A stretch of DNA of 64,000 bases, taken from assembly GCA_016717165.1 (NCBI GenBank), contig JADKGA010000003.1:558001-622000 (forward strand), read 5' to 3'. The notes beneath the pieces were generated by a model that was given only the letters and a program-made list of their open reading frames with translations, did not search any database and was not told the origin of the DNA. Position 1 is the first letter of the stretch, and every line of letters starts with the position of its first letter. This document shows, in pieces, positions 42,194 through 50,111 of this stretch. A program made the position numbers and the translations under genes. The stretch comes from Candidatus Lutibacillus vidarii (GTDB lineage Bacteria; Actinomycetota; Actinomycetes; Actinomycetales; Dermatophilaceae).

Positions 42194-43255
42194 ATGCTCG
42201 GCGTCGCCCCTCTCGAAGCCCCGGTCACCCCGGCGGCGGCGCTGCGCCGCATCGCGTACCTGCTGGAGCGCTCGAGGGCCGGGACCTACCGGGTGCAGGC
42301 CTTCCGCAAGGCGCTGGGCGTCATCGGCGCGATGGAGCCCGACGAGCTGGCCGCTCGAGCAACCGCCGGGACCCTCGCCGACCTCCCCGGCATCGGTGAG
42401 ACCAGCGCCACGGTCATCGCGCAGGCGGTCCGGGGCGAGCTCCCGGCATACCTCGTCGAGCTGCAGGGACGGGTGGGGCACCCGCTCGCGGACTCCGGTG
42501 AGCTGACCTATGCGGCGCTGACCGGTGACCTGCACAGCCACACCGACTGGTCCGACGGCGGCTCGCCGCTGGAGGAGATGGCGCTGACCGCCATCGAGCT
42601 CGGGCAGTCGTGGCTGGCGATCACCGACCACTCCCCCAGGCTCAAGGTGGCCAACGGGCTGTCCGCGGCGCGGCTGAGCCAGCAGATCGCGCGGGTCCGC
42701 GGCGTCGACGCTGCGCTGGGTGGGCGCTTCCGGCTGCTCACCGGGATCGAGGTCGACATCCTCGACGACGGCTCGCTCGACCAGACGTCTGAGCTGCTCG
42801 GGCAGCTCGACGTCGTCACCGCCTCGGTCCACTCCAAGCTCGCGATGGCCTCGGCGCCGATGACCCGGCGGATGGTCGCCGCGGTCGAGAACCCTCGGGT
42901 GAACGTCCTCGGACATGTCACCGGCCGTCTCGTCGAAGGCTCCCGCGGCACCCGCGCCCAGTCGGCCTTCGACGCCCGCGAGGTCTTCACGGCGTGCGCC
43001 GCGACCGGGACGGCCGTCGAGATCAACTCCAGGCCCGAACGGTGCGACCCGCCCGACGATCTCGTCCGGCTGGCGCTCGATCTCGGCTGCCTGTTCGCCG
43101 TGGACTCGGACGCGCACGCCCCCGGTCAGCTCGACATGAAGGGGTATGGCGCCCAGCGCGCCGAGGCGCTGGACATCCCGGTGGACCGTATCGTCACGAC
43201 GTGGCCGGTCGAGCGGCTGCTGGCCTGGGTCGCGGACCCGGAGTCGGAGCGGTGA
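42194..43255 (+). CDS. PHP-domain protein with N-terminal helix-hairpin-helix
   Basis: A 353-residue protein laid out like a DNA polymerase X that has lost its polymerase core. An N-terminal helical 8-kDa-like region with a helix-hairpin-helix (LADLPGIGETSATVIAQAV, about 64-82) is followed by a PHP phosphoesterase domain: GDLHSHTDWSDG (about 114-125), ITDHSPRLKVANGL, GIEVDIL, ASVHS, LGHVTG, VEINSRPERCDPPDDL and VDSDAHAPGQL. All metal ligands seem present. Possibly a DNA 3'-end or phosphate-ester hydrolase in repair; inference. Confidence 0.87.
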   Translation: MLGVAPLEAPVTPAAALRRIAYLLERSRAGTYRVQAFRKALGVIGAMEPDELAARATAGTLADLPGIGETSATVIAQAVRGELPAYLVELQGRVGHPLADSGELTYAALTGDLHSHTDWSDGGSPLEEMALTAIELGQSWLAITDHSPRLKVANGLSAARLSQQIARVRGVDAALGGRFRLLTGIEVDILDDGSLDQTSELLGQLDVVTASVHSKLAMASAPMTRRMVAAVENPRVNVLGHVTGRLVEGSRGTRAQSAFDAREVFTACAATGTAVEINSRPERCDPPDDLVRLALDLGCLFAVDSDAHAPGQLDMKGYGAQRAEALDIPVDRIVTTWPVERLLAWVADPESER

Positions 43256-43283
43256 CCAGCCCGACTCCGGCGGTCCCGGCGAT

Positions 43284-43313
43284 TTGGGAGGGCGCCGGAA
43301 CGTCCCCTATGCT
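43284..43313 (+). promoter_or_regulatory. Promoter of the tRNA-Glu-Asp-Phe cluster
   Basis: -35 TTGGGA (43284-43289), 18-nt spacer, -10 TATGCT (43308-43313), about 65 nt before tRNA-Glu. Confidence 0.6.
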
Positions 43314-43377
43314 GTCTCAGTCCTCGACGGATCCGAACCTGCTCGCGGGTGGATGAGGATCTGCGGCGACAGCCCAG

Positions 43378-43450
43378 GTCCCCATCGTCTAGCGGCCTAG
43401 GACTCCGCCCTTTCACGGCGGCAGCACGGGTTCGAATCCCGTTGGGGATA
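43378..43450 (+). tRNA. tRNA-Glu (TTC)
   Basis: A 73-nt cloverleaf; acceptor GTCCCCA/TGGGGAT, anticodon stem CCGCC/GGCGG, loop CTTTCAC with anticodon TTC. CCA not encoded. Confidence 0.96.
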
Positions 43451-43501
43451 CGCAATGTCTTGATGTGCAGTGTCTTGGCGCGGTTCGCTGCCGCCCACCA
43501 A

Positions 43502-43575
43502 GGCCCCGTAGCGCAGTTGGTTAGCGCGCCGCCCTGTCACGGCGGAGGTCGCGGGTTCGAGTCCCGTCGGGGTCG
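43502..43575 (+). tRNA. tRNA-Asp (GTC)
   Basis: A 74-nt cloverleaf; acceptor GGCCCCG/CGGGGTC, anticodon stem CCGCC/GGCGG, loop CTGTCAC with anticodon GTC. CCA not encoded. Confidence 0.96.
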
Positions 43576-43603
43576 CCAGCCTCTCTCACGAGGAGAGGCG
43601 CCT

Positions 43604-43677
43604 GGCCAGGTAGCTCAGTTGGTACGAGCGTCCGACTGAAAATCGGAAGGTCGGCGGTTCGACCCCGCCCCTGGCCA
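43604..43677 (+). tRNA. tRNA-Phe (GAA)
   Basis: A 74-nt cloverleaf; acceptor GGCCAGG/CCTGGCC, anticodon stem TCCGA/TCGGA, loop CTGAAAA with anticodon GAA. CCA not encoded. Borders the accessory region. Confidence 0.96.
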
Positions 43678-43681
43678 CCCC

Positions 43682-43719
43682 CGAAACCGCAGATCACAGC
43701 CCTGTGACCTGCGGTTTCG
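43682..43719 (+). terminator. Terminator of the tRNA cluster
   Basis: 18-bp arms CGAAACCGCAGATCACAG / CTGTGACCTGCGGTTTCG with one mismatch and a 2-nt loop; short T/C-rich flank. Confidence 0.8.
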
Positions 43720-43759
43720 TCTGTTCCCGGCTCGCGCGCCGTCGAGAGGCGAGTGACCG

Positions 43760-44302
43760 TCAGAGACCCCGAATCGCCCTGGTTCGCCGGGAGATATCGC
43801 ACGAAAGGGACAGCGGGCTCATCACAGATGAGGCTGTGGGCGCGGTCGGCGCGTCGTCGGCAGGGTAGGGGTCGAGGCCTCCCGCACAGGTCCGGGACAC
43901 CTCGCTATTGGAGATCCGTGTCCCGCCGAGGGCGGCCACCAGGTCATCGACGCTGCGGGTCGAGACCCCGTGCACGTAGGCCTCCATCACCACCGCGTAC
44001 AAGGCCTGGTCGATCCGCCGGCGCGGCTCGAGGATGGAGGGGAAAAACGACCCCTGACGCAGCTTGGGGATCGCGACCGTGACATCACCGCCCTTGGTCG
44101 TCAGCAGCTTGAGACGGGTGCCGTTGCGCTCGGTCGTGCGGGTACCGGTGCGCTCGTACCGCGCCGCGCCGATCGTCTCGGCGGCCTCGGCTCCGATCAG
44201 TTCCTACAGCACGATGCGCACGGACTCGCGCACCAGATCCACGCCCTCTCCGGCGCGGAGTGCGTCCAACAGGTCGGACACGGCAGACTGGGGAAGGGTC
44301 AT
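43760..44302 (-). pseudogene. IS256-family (Mutator) transposase remnant
   Basis: Reading from ATG 44302 the frame gives MTLPQSAVSDLLDALRAG and then, after an in-frame TAG at 44206-44204 (codon 33), ELIGAEAAETIGAARYERTG and later LYAVVMEAYVHGVSTRSVDDLVAALG, all typical of the N-terminal third of IS256-type transposases. After SNSEVSRTCAG the sequence loses similarity and stops, so the DDE catalytic domain is gone. Non-functional. It is bounded on the right by the end of the IS3 remnant. Confidence 0.85.
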
Positions 44303-44332
44303 CGGTGAACCGCCCAAGGTTTCTTGCCGCTC

Positions 44333-44434
44333 TCATACGGGTTGCGGCTCTCGGGTGAGGGTCGCGTAGTGGGCTGCCTCGTACTCGGCGGGCGAGATGT
44401 AGCCGAGGGTACTGTGCAGTCGGGTGTTGTTGTA
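44333..44434 (-). pseudogene. IS3-family transposase OrfB, C-terminal fragment
   Basis: Encodes YNNTRLHSTLGYISPAEYEA then AHYATLTREPQPV and a stop: the usual C-terminus of IS3-family OrfB. The matching upstream piece lies at 47403-47546, separated by the two-recombinase element. TGAACCGCCC at 44306-44315 resembles an IS3 terminal repeat. Confidence 0.85.
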
Positions 44435-44465
44435 CTTATGCGGGTGATCGACGTCAAGGGGTGGG

Positions 44466-46295
44466 TCAGGAGGCGTCGTTGTCGAGGCGGTCGAGGAGGT
44501 CGTCGAAGATCTTGGCTCGGCCGACCTGGCCCTTTTGGGCGGCGTCCTCGCGCTGTCGTTGCAGGGTTGGTCGAAACTCGATGGTGGTGACGAAGAAGGT
44601 GCAGTTCTCGCAGATCGACTCGAAGTGGCAGTCCATCTCGACGGGCCGGGCGCAGTAGCTGTTGCCGAGCATCCGGCGGTGCATCTCACTGCGGAGTTTG
44701 CGCATCTCGGTGCCCTCGTCGTCATCGGGCAGTTGTGGGGGTTGGCCGTAGAGTGCCTCGACCTTCTCGGTGACGGCGAAGTACTCCTCGGCGACGGTCT
44801 TGTCGGCGATCCGGGCGTAGACCATGGTCATCGCGAGGGTCTTGTGGCCGAGCAGCGCTGCAATGGCGTCCAGGCTCATCCCGCGGTTGATCGCCTGCGT
44901 GGCCAGGGTATGTCTGAGTTGGTGGGCGGTGACGTGGCCGATGCCTGCCTGGTCGCTGATCCGGTCCAGTGCGGTGGACACCCGCAGCGAGGAGATCGGT
45001 CGGTTCCGTTCGAGCAGCAGCCGGTCGCTGCGCAGCCCAGTAGGTCGGTGGTTGGTGACCCAGTCGTCGATCAGGTCTTTGAGTTCGGGGTGCAGCGGGA
45101 TGTAGCGGTCGTTGTGGAGCTTGCCGATCGGGATCCGCAGCCAGAACGCGGAACCGATCTGGACGACCGCGTCGACGGTGAGGGCGAGCAGTTCGCTCTT
45201 GCGGATCCCGGTGCGGGCGAGCAGTTCCACGATCAGCCGGGACAGCGGGTCTGAGTGGGCTCGGGCGGCGCGCATCAGCTTGGTGGCCGCGGCGTCGTCG
45301 AGGAAGCGGGGCAACGGCTTGTCGATGATGGGCAGGTCGCCGGCGAAGATCAACGGCCGATGCGGCGCCCTCGGGTATCCCCATTCGGTGGTCCGACCGA
45401 AGAAGCAGTGCAGATTGATTAGCCGGTTCTTGATGCTGATCCGGCTCAGCGGCTTGCCGGTGTAGCGGCCGTGCTTGGTCGAGACCCACCGCTTGTAGTC
45501 CTCGATGTGGCGGCGCTCCAGGTCCGCGCAGCTGGCCACCTCGTGATGAGCGTTAGCGAGCCAGGTGCCGAACTCCCTCAAGTCGGTCTCGATGTGCTTG
45601 GTGGTGGCGGGCCGCAGGCTCAGCTCGACCTGGGCGACGTAGCGGCGAGCGTTGTCGGCGAAGCCGGGGGCGACCACGGCCCACCCGGTGATGGAGACGG
45701 GCTGGCGGCGAGATGGTCGGCGGTGGCTGTCGAGCCGTCCGGCGTGGAACAGGGTCAGGCGCAGGCGGTGGAAGATCGAGGCCATGTTGCGGCCGGACTC
45801 GGGTTTGCCGCGGGAAACGTAGGCGTCGAGGACGGTCCTCGATCCGTTCTCAAAGTGGTGATCGTGGATCTGGTCGGGCGCGGTCCCGGTGACGGCGGTG
45901 ATCATCGCCAGCGCGTTCCATTGCAGGGCGATGTCAGCGGCGGGGACGCCGGTGCGAGAGCAGGCGTCGAGGAACCAGGAGTGCGCGTCGGGGCAGAACA
46001 GTCGGGCGGAGGTGCCCAGCCGGAGGTAGACGCGGCCGAGGATGTCGGGGTCGATGGTGAGCCGGCCGGTGACCATCATCCAGGAGGCGAACGAGCGGGC
46101 CTTGTTGATCGCGTCCAGCTGGCGGGCCCGGCTGATCTGGTCCCAGCCGCCGGCGCGTTCCAGCTTGGCGCAGAAGGTGCGGGCAGCCGACATCGTGGAC
46201 CGGCCGGTCTTGCGGCCGGCTCCGGTCATGGCCGCCCGGTATGCGGCGACCCGGTCGGTGTGCTCGACGGTGAGCGCGACGGCGGCCGGCATCAC
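44466..46295 (-). CDS. Large tyrosine recombinase, TnpB-like
   Basis: A 609-residue site-specific recombinase. The catalytic residues are visible: R365 (ARTGIRKSELLAL), H458 and R461 (HQLRHTLAT), H484 (LLGHKTL) and nucleophile Y493 (MVYARI). A C-terminal cysteine cluster (C548, C556, C562, C565) may bind zinc. Length and pairing with a ~350-residue recombinase match TnpB/TnpA of Tn554-type elements. The start overlaps the upstream recombinase stop by four bases. The stop is only about 30 bp from the element end. The gene appears intact. Confidence 0.87.
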   Translation of the reverse strand: MMPAAVALTVEHTDRVAAYRAAMTGAGRKTGRSTMSAARTFCAKLERAGGWDQISRARQLDAINKARSFASWMMVTGRLTIDPDILGRVYLRLGTSARLFCPDAHSWFLDACSRTGVPAADIALQWNALAMITAVTGTAPDQIHDHHFENGSRTVLDAYVSRGKPESGRNMASIFHRLRLTLFHAGRLDSHRRPSRRQPVSITGWAVVAPGFADNARRYVAQVELSLRPATTKHIETDLREFGTWLANAHHEVASCADLERRHIEDYKRWVSTKHGRYTGKPLSRISIKNRLINLHCFFGRTTEWGYPRAPHRPLIFAGDLPIIDKPLPRFLDDAAATKLMRAARAHSDPLSRLIVELLARTGIRKSELLALTVDAVVQIGSAFWLRIPIGKLHNDRYIPLHPELKDLIDDWVTNHRPTGLRSDRLLLERNRPISSLRVSTALDRISDQAGIGHVTAHQLRHTLATQAINRGMSLDAIAALLGHKTLAMTMVYARIADKTVAEEYFAVTEKVEALYGQPPQLPDDDEGTEMRKLRSEMHRRMLGNSYCARPVEMDCHFESICENCTFFVTTIEFRPTLQRQREDAAQKGQVGRAKIFDDLLDRLDNDAS

Positions 46296-47326
46296 GACTT
46301 CCCAAGTGCCTGGGCGTCGATCGCCTCGACCGCGCGCCGGTACTCACCGGCCAGCCAGTCGTTGGCCAGATGCAGGTAGATCCGGGTCGACTCGATCGAC
46401 CGGTGCCCGGCCTGTGCCTGGATCGCCTCCAGCGCCATCCCAGCTTCGCGGAGCCGGGTGAAGCAGGTGTGCCGCAGCTGGTGACAGGTCAGGTGCTCAA
46501 TCCCGGCTCGCTTCCGGGCGCCGGAGACGATCTCGTCCAGCCCGGCCGCGCTGAGCGGCTGACCCCGGCGCGGGCCCTTCAGCACCACGAACACCTGGCT
46601 GGTGGTCGAGGCTCGCGGCCGCTCGGACTCGAGATAGTCGGCCAGGGTGACGAAGAACCGCTTCGAGACCGGGACGATCCGCTGGTGTCCGCCCTTGCCG
46701 TCGGCGATGAACAGACGGTGCTCGCCTGGGCGCACGTCCTCCAGGCGTAGTCCGAGGACCTCGCACCGGCGCAGGCCGCCGAGCAGCATCGCCTCGACCA
46801 TCGCCCGGTCCCGGCGGGTCCGCAGCGCCGCGGTGAAGGCGTCGACCTGGTCGGGGTCGATCACCCGGGGCAGAGTGCGCGGTGCCCGGATCAGCGGCAC
46901 CCCGCGGACCGCTCGCTGTCCGGGGCGGCGTACCGCCAGCCCGCGAGGCACCGGGTTTCGTGTCACGCCGGTGTCCTCGCGGATGATCAGGTATTCATAC
47001 AGTCCGGCGATCGTTGCCAGTCGTCGCTTGATGGTCCGCGCGGACAGGCCTGCCTCGCCGTCCTCGATCCGCACCACCGTCGCACCCCGCCGGGGTGTGC
47101 GTTGTGACTTGATGAACGCCAACACGTCGACCGTGGCCACCTCGACCGGGTCCTTGTCGATGACCGAGAAGAACACCTTCAGGTCATACGCCGTGGCGAG
47201 CACCGTGTTCGGTCGGGCTCGGGCCGCGACCAGTTCGAGATAGTCATCAAGCAGCGGATGCCCAACCGCGACAGTCGCGCCGCCCTCGAGACGAAGGCTT
47301 TGGACCATGCACGGATCGAACACCAC
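46292..47326 (-). CDS. Tyrosine recombinase, TnpA-like
   Basis: A 344-residue integrase: N-terminal SAM-like core-binding domain (about 24-115), catalytic domain with R186 (LLGGLRRCEVLGL), H282 and R285 (CHQLRHTCFTRL), H308 (AGHRSIES) and Y317 (RIYLHL). GTG 47326 is preceded by CAGGAGG at good spacing. It is the first gene of the pair and translationally coupled to the second. Intact, so the element could still move. Confidence 0.88.
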   Translation of the reverse strand: MVFDPCMVQSLRLEGGATVAVGHPLLDDYLELVAARARPNTVLATAYDLKVFFSVIDKDPVEVATVDVLAFIKSQRTPRRGATVVRIEDGEAGLSARTIKRRLATIAGLYEYLIIREDTGVTRNPVPRGLAVRRPGQRAVRGVPLIRAPRTLPRVIDPDQVDAFTAALRTRRDRAMVEAMLLGGLRRCEVLGLRLEDVRPGEHRLFIADGKGGHQRIVPVSKRFFVTLADYLESERPRASTTSQVFVVLKGPRRGQPLSAAGLDEIVSGARKRAGIEHLTCHQLRHTCFTRLREAGMALEAIQAQAGHRSIESTRIYLHLANDWLAGEYRRAVEAIDAQALGKS

Positions 47327-47402
47327 AGGCCTCCTGAAACGAGGGTCCGCCGGTCACAAGACCGACACCGTCCGACACGCCGGGATCACCCACATATCGT
47401 GA

Positions 47403-47709
47403 CCACTCGACCCAGCCGGCGGTGGCGTACTCGACGTCGGCGATGGTGCGGTAGGGGCCGGCGTGGAAGACGGTGGTGCGGATGCACTCGGTCTTGTACA
47501 GCCCGTTGCCGGACTCCAGGAGCGCGTTGATGCTCCTATAGCTGTCAAGCGGCTGTGTGGGTGGGGTCGGCGGGGGCGCGTAGTGGGCGCATGGCGGCCC
47601 AGAGTTCGCGGGAGAAGGAGTCGTTTGGTGACCGAGCCGTACTACTGCAGCTCCTCACGGACCAACCGCAACGCCCGGCTCTTCTCCTCGGATGTGTAGT
47701 GCTTTCCAT
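47403..47709 (-). pseudogene. IS3-family remnant: OrfA start and middle of OrfB
   Basis: On the minus strand, KHYTSEEKSRALRLVREELQ near 47704-47645 is the start of an IS3 OrfA, interrupted by TAG at 47644-47642. After a deletion, DSYRSINALLESGNGLYKTE (from about 47546) and CIRTTVFHAGPYRTIADVEY belong to OrfB and end at W (47403), where the two-recombinase element is inserted. The catalytic DDE core is deleted, so it is dead. Confidence 0.8.
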
Positions 47710-47972
47710 GTCCCGCATCCTTCCTGATGGAATCAATGCGGCGGGAAACCCGTGCCTCTTCAGACAGCCCCCCAAGTCATACAAGCCAGAATACTTCGTG
47801 CGGGGGATCCGGCGAAACGGATTCTGGATGCCGAACCTGGAACTCCCAGCCCCAAGGGCCCCCTCCGTCACACACGCCACGCCCGTCACGGCACCGCGAA
47901 ACCCCAGGTCACAGCCCCACACGGCGACCTTCCGCCGCCCTGGCCTCCCGGGCCACCTCGCCACCTTCCCGA

Positions 47973-49733
47973 TCAGGGCTCAGAGAACTCCCGTGCCGTA
48001 GGCATCTCGACCATAGCCTCGATGTCGACCCCACACATCTCAGCAACTGACCGCCGTTCCTGCGGAGAGCTCAACTCACGGACCTCCACGGTGAGCAATC
48101 CGTCAGTAAAGCGATAGTCCCGACGGAGACTCTCGAGCATGTACGTTGTGAGCAACCCGGACACATTCAACTCGTCCGGTCCGAATACGGCCTTCCAATC
48201 GATTGTTCGCACCTGCTTATGCTTGCGCTTCCAAGGCGTATACGCGCCGACCGAAATTCGCCAGGAATTCTCAAATATCGCCAAGGCCGCGTCGTCAGAG
48301 AGCAGTCCTGTCTCCGGGGAGGACAGCCTCGCTCGCCCGACAAAGTAGCGAAAACCCCGTTCGGCAACTCTCACCACCATGGTGCCCATCTGCGCGGGGG
48401 CCGGTGGTTGACATGATAATTGCTGTATGCGGTGGTTGTCGACGTTGCGGAAGCCGAAGGCGTTGCGTCCTTGGTGTTTCGCGAGCCGGTTGTAGCCCTC
48501 GGATCGGGCGTTGGAGTAGCCGGTGGTGATGGCTGCTTCGACGGCGGGCCACCAGGTCTCGATGGTCGCGACGAGCCGGTGGACCTCGGGGATCTCGCAG
48601 GCAGCGGCCTGGGCATAGAACCGCCACAGTCGGTGGGAGATGACCGACCGGTCCGGGACGGCGCTGCCGGGGGTCGGTGCGAGGGCCAGGAGCTGGCGCA
48701 GGTTCTCCTTGACGGTGTAGGCGTGCAGGATCTCGACGCCGGGGTCACCGGCGTCGATCAGCTCGTTCCACATCCGGGCGAACGAGGCGGGGGCGAGCCG
48801 TTCGTGGGCGGTCAGCAGCCGGCGCCGGCGGGCCCACTCGGGGTCGGTCTTGCGGCCGCGGCGGCCGCGGTACTCGCGGGTGGCTCGCTGCCGGACGTCG
48901 GTGAGCATGTCGTTGGCGAGCTGGATCAGGTGGAACCTGTCGGCGACCACGACCGCGTGCGGGAGTGCGTCGGTGGCGGCCTTGAGGTAGGAGGCGGACA
49001 GGTCGATCGTGATGTGGCTGATCCCGGCCCGCCAGGCCTCGGGCTGCTCGCCCAGCCACCCAGTCACGGCGGCGGCCGTGCGCCCGTCGACGTGGGCGAG
49101 CAGCCCGCCGGTGCCGGCGGCGTCGACGATCCCGGTGTGCCACCGGTCCGCGGCGACGGTCCACCGGCTCGTGACGGGGTCCTGGACCCACTTCGGTTTG
49201 CCGCGGCGGGTCTCATCGACCCCCAGCACCCTGATCGGCGGCAGTGGCTGGGCCAGCACGCCCTGCACGTGCGCGACGAACGCGGCGTGGGCGACCGGCC
49301 ACGACACCCGGTAGTGCTCCGCGCCGGCCTGCACACACGAGAACCGTTCCGCAACACCGGCCCCGCACTCCTGCCGGAGCCGGGTCGTGACCCGGGCCCG
49401 GGCCGGGACCGCCGGAATCGATTCGGTGAACGACCCCCGCGGACACGCGTCCTCCCGACACCTCCACCGCCGCTTGCGCCACTGCAGCCGGACCGGCCCC
49501 GCACCGTAGGGGATGTCCCGCGGCGAGGTCACCACGTTGCCCTTCACCGACGAGGAGAACACCCCACAGGTCGGGCACGCCGTCGCCGACTCATCAACGG
49601 TGACGACGTGCGCCACCCGACCCCCGGCGTCGCCGTCCGGCACGACATCGACGACGGCCAGCCCCTCAATCCCCAACAACAACGACGCCGGACGCGACCG
49701 CCGGACAGCCTGAACGTGCGTACCCTGAACCAA
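47973..49733 (-). CDS. ISL3-family transposase with a foreign C-terminal extension
   Basis: A 586-residue open frame. Residues 1 to about 435 are a typical ISL3 transposase: zinc-finger-like ACPTCGVFSSSVKG, DDE domain with VLGVDETRRGK, ITIDLSASYLKAATDALPHAVVVADRFHLIQLAN and ARSEGYNRLAKHQGRNAFGFRN. Instead of the usual short ending it continues for ~150 residues of unrelated sequence (VAERGFRYFVGRARL to TAREFSEP) with lower GC and different codon use. The IS end was probably lost and the frame fused to a resident or imported gene fragment. The start appears to be TTG 49733; internal starts are possible. Activity doubtful. Confidence 0.75.
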   Translation of the reverse strand: MVQGTHVQAVRRSRPASLLLGIEGLAVVDVVPDGDAGGRVAHVVTVDESATACPTCGVFSSSVKGNVVTSPRDIPYGAGPVRLQWRKRRWRCREDACPRGSFTESIPAVPARARVTTRLRQECGAGVAERFSCVQAGAEHYRVSWPVAHAAFVAHVQGVLAQPLPPIRVLGVDETRRGKPKWVQDPVTSRWTVAADRWHTGIVDAAGTGGLLAHVDGRTAAAVTGWLGEQPEAWRAGISHITIDLSASYLKAATDALPHAVVVADRFHLIQLANDMLTDVRQRATREYRGRRGRKTDPEWARRRRLLTAHERLAPASFARMWNELIDAGDPGVEILHAYTVKENLRQLLALAPTPGSAVPDRSVISHRLWRFYAQAAACEIPEVHRLVATIETWWPAVEAAITTGYSNARSEGYNRLAKHQGRNAFGFRNVDNHRIQQLSCQPPAPAQMGTMVVRVAERGFRYFVGRARLSSPETGLLSDDAALAIFENSWRISVGAYTPWKRKHKQVRTIDWKAVFGPDELNVSGLLTTYMLESLRRDYRFTDGLLTVEVRELSSPQERRSVAEMCGVDIEAMVEMPTAREFSEP

Positions 49734-50111
49734 GCCCGTGACCTCGCATCGTGACCATGAACTGCTTCGACAACAGCCATGATCACCTGGGGGTGCCCCC
49801 TCTGGGGGAGGTCACGGGCCCTACCGCGTCACCGCGAAGGACCGGCGTGCCCGGCTAAGTTCGAAGAGCCGACAAGACCTTGGTGTGGAGCGCGTCCAAC
49901 AGGCCATCGGCTGGCCGGGCGGCAGGTTGAGGCGTACCGGCCGAATGGGACGGTTGAGGCGCGACAGCGGGTCTCGGGCATCACGACGCGGCGCACATGC
50001 GGACGGCACCGTCACTCGCTCGCCAACCCACGGCGAAACCCGTCGAAGCGCGACCGCAGGCCGGCATACCGACGACGCCGGTAAGGGGCACCACCAGGAA
50101 AGATGTCGCGC
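49734..50111. other. Gene-free interval beside the ISL3 copy
   Basis: 378 bp with no supported gene. It contains a small CCCCC-TCT-GGGGG stem near 49793 and probably the 5' end of the ISL3 element, but I could not identify a matching inverted repeat. Confidence 0.4.

Larger units (their letters stand above)
44435..47402 (-). mobile_element. Tn554-like two-recombinase element inserted in IS3
   Basis: A 2,968-bp insertion carrying only two tyrosine recombinase genes. The IS3 OrfB reading frame stops at ...GWVEW (TGG at 47405-47403) and resumes at Y-N-N-T-R (TAC at 44434-44432), which defines both ends to within a few bases. The ends carry an imperfect inverted repeat: TTATGCGGGTGATC at 44436 and ATATGTGGGTGATC on the other strand near 47397. 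No cargo and no tnpC-like gene are present. Confidence 0.75.

Noticed and set aside
43604..43677. Integrative element attached at tRNA-Phe
   Set aside because: I could not find a second copy of the tRNA 3' end at the right side of the accessory region.
44435..47402. RIT element (recombinase in trio)
   Set aside because: Only two recombinases are present, and one is 609 residues, which fits a Tn554 TnpB better; no third recombinase or remnant was found.
47545..47964. 139-codon minus-strand frame over the IS3 remnant
   Set aside because: The correct frame for part of this stretch encodes an IS3 OrfA start; this frame has no domain and mixes unrelated pieces.
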